DNA of 19,263 nt from Propionimicrobium sp963511305 (lineage in GTDB: Bacteria; Actinomycetota; Actinomycetes; Propionibacteriales; Propionibacteriaceae): NCBI GenBank assembly GCA_963511305.1, contig CAUPIJ010000030.1, positions 1-19,263 on the forward strand. The letters are read 5' to 3'. Of this stretch, positions 8,302 through 14,735 are shown in pieces. The notes beneath the pieces were generated by a model, which saw only the letters and a list, made by a program, of their open reading frames with translations, searched no databases and had not been told where the DNA came from. The first letter of the stretch is position 1. Each line of letters opens with the position of its first letter. The translations under genes and the position numbers were made by a program.

Positions 8302-9346
8302 GGGCCTGCGCGGCGTCCCGCTGGCCATTAGCGAGCTTAGCCGCAAAGATTTCGTCAGCGACCAGGACGTCCGCTGGTGCCCCGGCTGCGGCGACTACGC
8401 CATCCTGGCCGCGTTCCAGCAGCTGCTGCCGAGTCTGGGCATCAAGAAGGAAAATACGGTGATTATCTCAGGCATCGGCTGCTCGTCGAGGTTCCCGTAC
8501 TACGTCGACTCGTTCGGCATGCACACCATCCACGGCCGCGCCCTGACGCTAGCCACCGGTCTGGCGATGACGCGCAGCGACCTGGCGGTCTTCGTGGTCA
8601 CCGGCGATGGGGACGCGCTCTCGATCGGCGGCAACCACCTGATCCACGCGCTGCGCCGAAACCTAAACATCACCATCGTGCTGTTCAACAACGAGATATA
8701 CGGCCTGACCAAGGGCCAATTCTCGCCCACCAGCCGGTTCGGCGCGGTCACCAAGACCTCGCCGCTGGGCACGGTCGAGCCGCCGATCAACGCGTCCGCG
8801 CTTGCCATCGGGGCCGGGGCAACGTTCGTCGCCAGGGTATTTGGTTCAGACCGCATGCGCCTTGGCAGCGTGCTCGAGGCGGCGGCAAGACATCGCGGCG
8901 CCAGCCTGGTTGAGGTCTACCAGAACTGCCCGATTTTCAATGACGGCGTCTACGAGGGCCTCAACGACGACAGCCTGATCTGGCTGGAGGATGGCGAGCC
9001 GATGCTCACCGGCGACGGCGAGCTTGCGGTGGTTTCTAGCCCGGAGGGCCTGAAAATCGCCGACCCCGGTGACGCCGAGCCCGTCCGCCACGACCCGCAC
9101 CTAGCCGACCCAAGCCGGGCGTTCGCGCTCAGCCAGCTGGGTCACCCGGATCGTGCCGAGATCTCGGTGGCCGGCATCCTGCGAGAGGTGGCTGCTCCGA
9201 CCTTCGACGACCTGAGCCGCGCCCAAATCGACAGCGCCGGCTGCCCGCGCCCGTGGGGCAAGGACGTTCTGGCTCCTGCCCCCGCGCTAACCGACGCCCA
9301 GCTAGCCGAGGCTATCGCCGGCTCAGACACCTGGCTCATCGATTAG
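8294..9346 (+). CDS. korB: 2-oxoacid:ferredoxin oxidoreductase, beta subunit
   Basis: This 350-residue subunit carries thiamine diphosphate and an iron-sulfur cluster. Cysteines in WCPGCGDY (C29, C32), GIGCSSR (C63) and YQNCPIFND (C212) match the four 4Fe-4S ligands of the family. The ThDP/Mg motif is GDGDALSIGGNH (104-115) followed by NNEIYGLTKGQ (132-142). The frame stays open upstream to 8150, inside korA, but the ATG at 8294 is chosen. It has AGGAG just upstream (8285-8289), begins the conserved part of the protein and gives the usual 8-bp korA/korB overlap. No ferredoxin gene is next to it, so the electron acceptor must be encoded elsewhere. Confidence 0.92.
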   Translation: MSEGLRGVPLAISELSRKDFVSDQDVRWCPGCGDYAILAAFQQLLPSLGIKKENTVIISGIGCSSRFPYYVDSFGMHTIHGRALTLATGLAMTRSDLAVFVVTGDGDALSIGGNHLIHALRRNLNITIVLFNNEIYGLTKGQFSPTSRFGAVTKTSPLGTVEPPINASALAIGAGATFVARVFGSDRMRLGSVLEAAARHRGASLVEVYQNCPIFNDGVYEGLNDDSLIWLEDGEPMLTGDGELAVVSSPEGLKIADPGDAEPVRHDPHLADPSRAFALSQLGHPDRAEISVAGILREVAAPTFDDLSRAQIDSAGCPRPWGKDVLAPAPALTDAQLAEAIAGSDTWLID

Positions 9347-9374
9347 TGTTGAGCCACTGGATAAGCTGGTTTGC

Positions 9375-11327
9375 GTGAGCGACGCATTACAACTAGACCA
9401 TTTCGATAACGAGGTTTCGCCGGCCGACGATCTGTTCAGGCACGCCAACGGTAAGTGGCTTGACAGCGTAGAGATCCCCGAGGACAAGGGCGGTTGGGGC
9501 GCTTTCCAGAAGCTTTCGGAGGATTCCGAGAAGGCGGTTCGCGAGATCGTCACCGGGCTTGAATCGGACGGCGACCAGGCTAGCGAGCGCTCAAAGATCG
9601 CCAATCTTTACGGCTCGTTCATGGATACCGAGCGCATCGAGCAGCTCGGGGTGGAGCCTATCGTCAAACTGGCCGAGCGCGCTGACCGGATCACCTCGGT
9701 CTCGTCCTTGGCGAGTTTCCTCGGCTACGCCGCCCGCTACGATCTGGGCGGGCTGTTCGGCATCGGTAACGACGCCGACCCCGGCAACCCGAACCGCTAC
9801 CTGATCTTCGTCGGTCAGGGCGGCATCGGGCTGCCCGATGAGGAATACTACCGGCTGGAAGAACACGCTGAAACCCTGCGTGGCTACGTCGAGCACATTC
9901 AAAAGATGTTCGAGCTGGTTGGCTACGCCGACGCCGCCGAGCAGGCCGAGCTGGTGGTAGAGCTCGAAACCAAGATCGCCTCTCATCACTGGGACAAGGT
10001 TCGCACCCGAGACATGGTGCAGATGTATCACCTGCAGAGCTGGGAGGAATTCACCGCCACCTGCCCGGCATTCGACTGGGCCGCGTTCTTGCAGGCCGCG
10101 CGCCTGCCAGAGAGCGCGGTTGCTGAGGTGGTCAACTGCCAGCGCACGTTCCTCACCGATGTCAGCGGGCTACTCACCGAAGACCACCTGGAGGCCTGGC
10201 GAGCCTGGGCGCGCTGGAACATCATCGACTCGCTGGCCGGCGTCGGCCCGAGCGCGCTGGTCGAGCAGAATTTCGAGTTTTATAGCCGCCAGCTGCAGGG
10301 CATTCCGCAGCTGCGCGAGCGCTGGAAGCGCGGCATTTCGCTGGTCGAGTCCGTGCTCGGCGAGGCCATCGGCAAGATTTACGTCGCCGAGCACTTTCCC
10401 GCCGCCACCAAGGCCCGCGCCCAGGAGCTCGTCGGCAACCTGATCGCCGCCTACCACGAGTCGATCAGCTCCCTGACCTGGATGACCGAGGCCACCCGCG
10501 CCGAGGCGCTCGATAAGCTCAGCAAGTTCCGCGCGAAGATCGGCTACCCGGACAAGTGGCGCGACTACTCCGCCCTGCAGATTTCGCCAGATGACCTAGT
10601 CGGCAACGTCTTGGCGTCGTCGAGCTTCGAGTTCGATTACATGATCGAGCAGCTGTCCAAGCCCGTCGACCCCGACGAGTGGATGATGTATCCGCAGACG
10701 GTCAACGCCTACTACCACCCGCTGCGCAACGAGATCGTCTTCCCCGCCGCTATCCTGCAGCCGCCGTTCTTCAACGCTGACGCCGATGACGCGGTGAACT
10801 ATGGCGGTATCGGAGCCGTGATTGGTCACGAAATCGGCCATGGATTCGACGACGAGGGTTCCACTTGCGACGGCGACGGACGCCTGCGCAACTGGTGGAC
10901 CGACGAGGACCGCGCCGCATTCGAGCAGCGCACGGCGTCGCTGGTCGCCCAGTACGACGAGCTGTCCCCGCTCGCCGCGCCCGAAGTCAAGGTCAACGGC
11001 CAGTTGACACTCGGCGAGAACATCGGTGACCTCGGCGGCCTAGCCATCGCCTACAAAGCTTGGCTGATCGCCTGCGACGGCACCGAACCCGAGCCCAGCG
11101 ATGGCCTAACCGGCGCCCAACGCCTGTTCATCAGCTGGGCGCAGGTCTGGTGCTCGAAGTCCCGTCCCGAGCGCGCCCGCCAGCTAATCGCGATCGACCC
11201 ACACTCCCCCGCCGAGATCCGCTGCAACCAGGTGGTGCGAAACCTGGACGCGTTCCACGACGCCTTCGACGTCAAGCCGTCTGACCCGATGTGGCTCGCT
11301 CCGCAACAGCGCGTCAGCATCTGGTAA
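9375..11327 (+). CDS. pepO: M13 family zinc endopeptidase (PepO/neprilysin-like)
   Basis: This 650-residue gluzincin cuts oligopeptides. The zinc site is HEIGH (H485, E486, H489) with third ligand E548 in ENIGDLGG (D552 also conserved). NAYYHP (about 444-449) and NEIVFPAAILQPPFF are the substrate-binding motifs of M13. The usual start DLFRHANGKWL (19-29) and the C-terminal RCNQVVRNLDAFHDAF, with the ending RVSIW, show it is full length. There is no signal peptide or membrane anchor, so it is probably cytoplasmic, as is usual for actinobacterial PepO. The GTG at 9375 has no good ribosome binding site; TAAGCT ends 7 bases upstream, so a leaderless start is possible. It lies 28 bp after korB. 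Its last 140 bp are duplicated in diverged form at 13154-13294. Confidence 0.92.
   Translation: MSDALQLDHFDNEVSPADDLFRHANGKWLDSVEIPEDKGGWGAFQKLSEDSEKAVREIVTGLESDGDQASERSKIANLYGSFMDTERIEQLGVEPIVKLAERADRITSVSSLASFLGYAARYDLGGLFGIGNDADPGNPNRYLIFVGQGGIGLPDEEYYRLEEHAETLRGYVEHIQKMFELVGYADAAEQAELVVELETKIASHHWDKVRTRDMVQMYHLQSWEEFTATCPAFDWAAFLQAARLPESAVAEVVNCQRTFLTDVSGLLTEDHLEAWRAWARWNIIDSLAGVGPSALVEQNFEFYSRQLQGIPQLRERWKRGISLVESVLGEAIGKIYVAEHFPAATKARAQELVGNLIAAYHESISSLTWMTEATRAEALDKLSKFRAKIGYPDKWRDYSALQISPDDLVGNVLASSSFEFDYMIEQLSKPVDPDEWMMYPQTVNAYYHPLRNEIVFPAAILQPPFFNADADDAVNYGGIGAVIGHEIGHGFDDEGSTCDGDGRLRNWWTDEDRAAFEQRTASLVAQYDELSPLAAPEVKVNGQLTLGENIGDLGGLAIAYKAWLIACDGTEPEPSDGLTGAQRLFISWAQVWCSKSRPERARQLIAIDPHSPAEIRCNQVVRNLDAFHDAFDVKPSDPMWLAPQQRVSIW
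11187..11274 (+). repeat. Left copy of 88-bp direct repeat (pepO 3' end)
   Basis: This stretch inside pepO matches 13154-13241 at 86 of 88 positions, and the first 62 bases are identical. The two copies lie in the same orientation, 1967 bp apart, and bracket the regulator islet. Beyond the repeat the two pepO tails diverge. Confidence 0.9.
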
Positions 11328-11333
11328 ATCAGT

Positions 11334-11391
11334 TTCTAGTGTTGCTTTTCATCTGACTACGGATGGAAAGCAACACTAGAAGCAATTTTTT
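11334..11391 (+). terminator. Intrinsic terminator of pepO
   Basis: A 20-bp stem (11334-11353 with 11362-11381, one G-U pair) has an 8-base loop and is followed by six T (11386-11391). It begins 6 bases after the pepO stop. The stem core GTGTTGCTTTT and loop GACTACGG recur in the hairpin at 13490-13537. Confidence 0.88.
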
Positions 11392-11471
11392 CGGACCTCT
11401 ACCATTGCCTAGCCGCACCACGCCAACAGTCTTTCGCCCACCAGCTCGATTTCTAGTACCTAAAATCGAGA

Positions 11472-11541
11472 AACACTCAACTAAACTCTCACCTCAACAC
11501 TCAAAAGTTGTGGGTTTAGTTGAGAGTTGTTTTTGAGAGTT
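11472..11541. repeat. Left 70-bp repeat array flanking the AlbA_2 regulator
   Basis: Six 9-11 bp half-sites of the type AACTCTCAA occur. Three are forward (11472, 11484, 11496) at a 12-bp period, followed by three reverse (11508, 11518, 11533). The whole can fold as an imperfect hairpin. It matches 13048-13117 in direct orientation at 63 of 70 positions with no gaps. It lies 7 bp beyond the regulator's stop codon, so it may also end the regulator transcript. Confidence 0.85.
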
Positions 11542-11548
11542 AACAGAA

Positions 11549-13033
11549 TCATTTGGCTAACTTGTAGCGCTGCTTTGGGCTAGTCACAGGCTCAGTTCGA
11601 TCAACGAGCCCTTCCTTGACCAATCCATTGAGCACAGCACGAGCACCACCGACACCAATACCAGCAGCGCCGGCAAGCTCCCTACTGCTGGCACTCGAGC
11701 GCCCTCGCAAGTATTCAAGAATCCTCTCACGAGAAGATTGCCCAGCTGCAGCACCGGCTTCAGACGCTGTCATACGACGACGCTCAAAAGTCAAGCTGAA
11801 ACTATCCAGCCTGTCTGCAGGTATCGGAGGTGGCAGCATTTCTCTTTCAAGTTGAGAAATAATTTCTTGATACCCACTGCCCCTATTTTCAGCAACGAAC
11901 CCACCGTCCTCATAGGGTGTAACTTCAAGCAAACGTGACAAAAATTGATTACGCGATGAGGAAACTCCCGCGCTTCCAAGCGAAAAGAGTGTCACTGTCC
12001 CATACAAACCCCCGGGGTTAACAATTTCCAGTCTGTCTGCGTAAATGTTTAGCTGAACCTGCGTCCCTCTAGCGGCAGGAGAATAGTCTCGGTGCATTAA
12101 CGCATTGGTTAGCGCTTCACGAACCGCAACCGGGGGATAATCAAAAAGATCATGCCTGAAAGCGCCCCGAACAACGCCTCCAATACGCATGTTTTTCATT
12201 ACGACGTTTACGCCGTCCTCGACTAAAGAAGGTATGGGCCCCGCCAAAGTTCCAGAATCAAGGTGCCGCTGCCCAGACTCGAGGGAAGCCTTTGTTGACC
12301 CTGGATATACCGCGTAGGTGACCGTTAATCGCGGAAAAAATTCTTGTGGATAAACACCCAAAGCTAGTAGCCCTGCGATAGTAGGGTGCAGCTTTCCATC
12401 CGCTTCGCCAGCTATCCGAAGACGCTGCATAGCGATTTCATCGGCCACTTTCGCAAAAATACGTGGATGTTTTTTGCGCTCCAACGACAAGACCGCTGAG
12501 ACTAAATCCTCATCAAGATCATGAAGCCCTGCATCTTTAACAACCTCAATGTCCCATGAAGGCTGAATTTTATTTTCTTGCAACCTATCCACTTCGTACG
12601 GCGAAAGCTTTCTGTCACCATCCCCTGTCCGAATATATGATCCGCCATAGATATTTTTCGTTTTCACATAACATGGCTTATCCCGAGGCTGCAGCGGCGG
12701 CACATTCGCGACGACGATTCGAGCATCTTGAAACTTAAGAATCTCAATGTCCGCCCTGACAGGAGGGGTGAGATTATCGCTGCAAACTCCAGCTAAGGCG
12801 TCAAAAACCCTTTCGGCTTTAAAGCCTTGCGCAGGTTTAAAACCGTTCTCCTCATCCAGGCCAAGAATTAGCAGCCCTCCAGGGCCATTGCTGAAAGCAG
12901 ATAAAGTTTCGACAACCGTCTTTGGCAGCCCGCGCACAGCAGCCTTAACTTCAACCCGCTGAGAATCCAGGCCATTAACACGCAAGACCTCAATCAGACG
13001 TTCGATCTCAGCTTGATCAGTCAGCACCTTCAT
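11549..13033 (-). CDS. Schlafen/AlbA_2 - HATPase - winged-helix protein (COG2865-like putative regulator)
   Basis: This 494-residue protein has three parts. The N-terminal AlbA_2 (formerly AAA_4) domain runs from about 24 to 150, with VEVKAAVRGLPKTVVETLSAF, GGLLILGLDE and the closing GGSYIRTGDGDRKLSPYEV. A central HATPase_c_4-type ATP-binding domain has VREALTNALMHRDYS (304-318), DRLEIVNPGGLYG (333-345) and ENRGSGYQEI. A C-terminal winged helix covers about 433-494 (SSRELAGAAGIGVGGARAVLNGL). Such proteins are annotated as predicted transcriptional regulators; no biochemical role is firm, and some relatives occur in defence loci. The base composition is AT-richer than its neighbours: one hand-counted 60-base stretch at 12481 is 45% GC, against 75% at 10201 in pepO. 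The gene stands alone between two 70-bp direct repeats. There is no ribosome binding site before the ATG at 13033, but a good leaderless promoter is present. Recent transfer is likely. Confidence 0.85.
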   Translation of the reverse strand: MKVLTDQAEIERLIEVLRVNGLDSQRVEVKAAVRGLPKTVVETLSAFSNGPGGLLILGLDEENGFKPAQGFKAERVFDALAGVCSDNLTPPVRADIEILKFQDARIVVANVPPLQPRDKPCYVKTKNIYGGSYIRTGDGDRKLSPYEVDRLQENKIQPSWDIEVVKDAGLHDLDEDLVSAVLSLERKKHPRIFAKVADEIAMQRLRIAGEADGKLHPTIAGLLALGVYPQEFFPRLTVTYAVYPGSTKASLESGQRHLDSGTLAGPIPSLVEDGVNVVMKNMRIGGVVRGAFRHDLFDYPPVAVREALTNALMHRDYSPAARGTQVQLNIYADRLEIVNPGGLYGTVTLFSLGSAGVSSSRNQFLSRLLEVTPYEDGGFVAENRGSGYQEIISQLEREMLPPPIPADRLDSFSLTFERRRMTASEAGAAAGQSSRERILEYLRGRSSASSRELAGAAGIGVGGARAVLNGLVKEGLVDRTEPVTSPKQRYKLAK

Positions 13034-13068
13034 GAGCCGATACTATTAACTCTCAACTCAACTCTCAA
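13033..13068 (-). promoter_or_regulatory. Leaderless promoter of the AlbA_2 regulator, -35 inside the repeat array
   Basis: On the minus strand TTGAGA (13063-13068) is followed by a 17-base spacer, TAGTAT (13040-13045), 6 bases and the ATG at 13033. Spacing and distance fit a leaderless actinobacterial promoter. The -35 box lies inside the second AACTCTCAACT repeat and the first repeat fills most of the spacer, so a protein bound to the repeats would block RNA polymerase. Confidence 0.6.
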
Positions 13069-13117
13069 CTCAACACTCAAAAATTGTGAGTTAAGTTGAG
13101 AGTTATTTTTGAGAGTT
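13048..13117. repeat. Right 70-bp repeat array, putative operator
   Basis: There are three forward half-sites at a 12-bp period (AACTCTCAACT at 13048 and 13060, AACACTCAA at 13072). Three reverse half-sites follow (TTGTGAGTT 13084, AGTTGAGAGTT 13094, TTGAGAGTT 13109). The array lies between the regulator start and the pepO remnant and differs from the left copy at 7 of 70 positions. Its position over the promoter suggests an operator, and the palindromic form suggests dimer binding. Confidence 0.85.
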
Positions 13118-13153
13118 CAAAACGAAGCGTCTACCACCAATACCCCAGGCCGG

Positions 13154-13294
13154 ATCGCGATCGACCCACACTCCCCCGCCGAGATCCGCTGCAACCAGGT
13201 GGTGCGAAACCTGGATGCCTTCCACGACGCCTTCGACGTCACGGAAGAAAACGCCATGTGGCTGAGGGAAGAAGACCGCGTCACCATCTGGTAG
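13154..13294 (+). pseudogene. Remnant of a second pepO: 3' end only
   Basis: This piece encodes the last 46 residues of an M13 peptidase, from IAIDPHSPAEIRCN to RVTIW and a stop. The first 88 bp match pepO 11187-11274 at 86 positions. The final 53 bp diverge (DVTEENAMWLREEDRV here, DVKPSDPMWLAPQQRV in pepO) yet still fit the family ending. No peptidase sequence lies before 13154; the frame runs back into the right 70-bp repeat, so there is no functional start or catalytic domain. It could be the original tail left after an islet inserted into the 3' end of pepO, or the trace of recombination with a diverged allele. Confidence 0.88.
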
Positions 13295-13395
13295 GCCCGT
13301 ATTTCGCACAAAGGGAACGATATTTGTTGAGTGCAGCACCTTTGGTTCCGGCTATGCGGGGACGGGGGGTGTGGTTCAGATGATTGCCCCTGGTC

Positions 13396-13464
13396 GGTCG
13401 GGTGATGGGTTGGCTTGCTCGAGCGAGCCACGATGCTCTCACCGACCAACCCCATCACCCGACC
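13396..13464. repeat. Large inverted repeat with nested palindrome
   Basis: GGTCGGGTGATGGG-TTGG (13396-13413) pairs with 13446-13464 across a single-base bulge. Inside the arms is the near-palindrome GGCTTGCTCGAGCGAGCC (13412-13429). There is no U tract on the plus strand. It could be a terminator for convergent transcription or the remnant of a small repeat element. Confidence 0.7.
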
Positions 13465-13489
13465 TTCTGCTTTAACGTCCCCGGATGTT

Positions 13490-13537
13490 CTTGGTGTTGC
13501 TTTTGTCCTCGACTACGGGAACAAAAGCAACACCAGG
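13490..13537. terminator. Hairpin related to the pepO terminator
   Basis: A 17-bp stem (13490-13506 with 13521-13537, one G-U pair) shares the core GGTGTTGCTTTT and the loop GACTACGG with the hairpin after intact pepO. No T run follows, so it looks like a decayed or displaced second copy, now 195 bp beyond the remnant's stop codon. Confidence 0.55.
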
Positions 13538-13668
13538 AGCGAATCGGCTGCACTCACTGACCAACCCCTGCCTCAAAAGTGTTAACTTTTGTGCTCACCA
13601 CAACGGAAACCCTTTAGTTCCCGCTGCGCAAGATGAGGCGCCTGGTCAACAGGCTGAGCGTCACACCT

Positions 13669-14640
13669 CTACTCCGCTCGGCGGGCCGGCGGGGCCGGAT
13701 CTCCTGGCCTATCTGATCCGGGATTTGCGGAGGCCCTTGACGGGAGCGTTTTGTTAGATTTCTTGGCCGGGTAGCCTAGCCGCCAGACCATCAGGCCCAG
13801 AAGGATTATCGCGAGCACGTACAGCACCGCCCACCAGGGGAATCTGGGCAGTTCTGACGGTTCGCCGACTTTCGCGATGTCCTCTTGCGGGGTCGGGAAA
13901 ACCCTTTCGCCGGTAACCAACATGCGGTGAGTGTTAACCCCGAGCGGGCTGCAGGTGACCAGGGTGGCTAGATCGCGGTCGCCCTCTGGACGCAGAGAGT
14001 CTGTGTCCTCCGGCTCAACAGTGCGCTTCGAAAAAACCTCGTAGACGTAGACCTCGTTGAAAACCTCGAACGAGAATCTGTCGCCCACCTCAAGATCGGG
14101 AAGGTTATTGAACATCGTGGCCTCGGCCAGGCCGCGGTGGGCGGTCACCACGGTGTGTGTGCCTGCCCCGCCTACTGGTAACGAGCTGCCTTCCAGGTGA
14201 CCGGCACCGCGCAGCAGGGTCTCGTCGGAGGTGCCGTGATAAACCGGCAGATCTACGTCAATAGCCTCGATACGCAGCCTGGCCATCGGGGCGTCGTCGG
14301 TGACCCGAAGCATTTTCCAATAGTCCAGATCGCTGTTTTGAGTTCCCGTGGATTCCGGGATCCGCTCGTGCGACCCAAGCAATACACCCATGTTCAGCGC
14401 CTTGTTGTAACGCTTGGCAAGGGCTATTTGCTCAGCGCCGGGAGGATCTGCGGCAAGATTCTCCTGCGCGTAGTTATCTGTCGCCTGGCTCTGATTCAGC
14501 TGGTTGACCCAGCTCGCCGCCTCCGGGTAGAGGTACATCGTCACCCCTACAAACGCCACCAGAGCAGCGATGAACACCGGCAGATTTAACCGCCACCTGC
14601 GTGTTCTGGCCTTCACCTTTGCCGATTTAGATTTTCGCAT
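13669..14640 (-). CDS. srtC: Class C (pilus-polymerising) sortase
   Basis: This 323-residue membrane transpeptidase joins pilin subunits by cutting their LPXTG-like motif and linking it to the pilin-motif lysine of the next subunit. An N-terminal membrane segment is at about 19-38 and a C-terminal one at about 268-290, the two-anchor layout of class C. The catalytic triad is H168 (VVTAHRG), C230 (TLVTCSP) and R239 (GVNTHR). LPVYHGTSDETLLRGAGHL (131-149) is the usual active-site-proximal block. The lid region before it (QNSDLDYWKML) has no plain DPF/DPW motif. The Pro/Arg-rich tail (PGDPAPPARRAE) is probably cytoplasmic. It is the last gene of the pilus operon and lies 95 bp after the pilin with a hairpin between. 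Only a weak ribosome binding site precedes the ATG. Confidence 0.93.
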   Translation of the reverse strand: MRKSKSAKVKARTRRWRLNLPVFIAALVAFVGVTMYLYPEAASWVNQLNQSQATDNYAQENLAADPPGAEQIALAKRYNKALNMGVLLGSHERIPESTGTQNSDLDYWKMLRVTDDAPMARLRIEAIDVDLPVYHGTSDETLLRGAGHLEGSSLPVGGAGTHTVVTAHRGLAEATMFNNLPDLEVGDRFSFEVFNEVYVYEVFSKRTVEPEDTDSLRPEGDRDLATLVTCSPLGVNTHRMLVTGERVFPTPQEDIAKVGEPSELPRFPWWAVLYVLAIILLGLMVWRLGYPAKKSNKTLPSRASANPGSDRPGDPAPPARRAE

Positions 14641-14673
14641 TAGTTATTACGCTGCCCTATAAATAGCCGACAA

Positions 14674-14719
14674 CCAGCCTAGAGAAGCCTGCTCGCCAGA
14701 AGCAGGCTTTCTAGGCTGG
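14674..14719 (-). terminator. Hairpin between pilin and sortase, likely attenuator
   Basis: CCAGCCTAGA/TCTAGGCTGG and AAGCCTGCT/AGCAGGCTT form a 19-bp stem with one bulged base and a 7-base loop. On the minus strand no run of T follows. It lies between the pilin stop and the sortase start, so it more likely reduces read-through or protects the pilin mRNA than fully ends the transcript, giving many pilins per sortase. Confidence 0.7.
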
Positions 14720-14735
14720 CTGTATCTGTGATTAA

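Larger units (their letters stand above)
13295..13668. other. 374-bp gene-free stretch rich in inverted repeats
   Basis: No coding sequence is supported here. The stretch holds a large inverted repeat (13396-13464), a hairpin related to the pepO terminator (13490-13537) and a small palindrome CAAAAGT/ACTTTTG (13574-13591). It separates the pepO remnant from the 3' end of the minus-strand sortase gene, so transcripts converge here. Confidence 0.7.

Noticed and set aside
11472..13117. CRISPR array or insertion sequence
   Set aside because: The short repeats are 12 bp apart with no spacers, and no Cas, transposase or integrase is encoded. The unit is better described as repeat-flanked.
13109..13294. 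Possible independent small gene of 61 codons over the pepO remnant
   Set aside because: Its N-terminus is translated from the 70-bp repeat array and unrelated bases; only the last 46 residues are M13 sequence, so it is a fragment and not a new gene.
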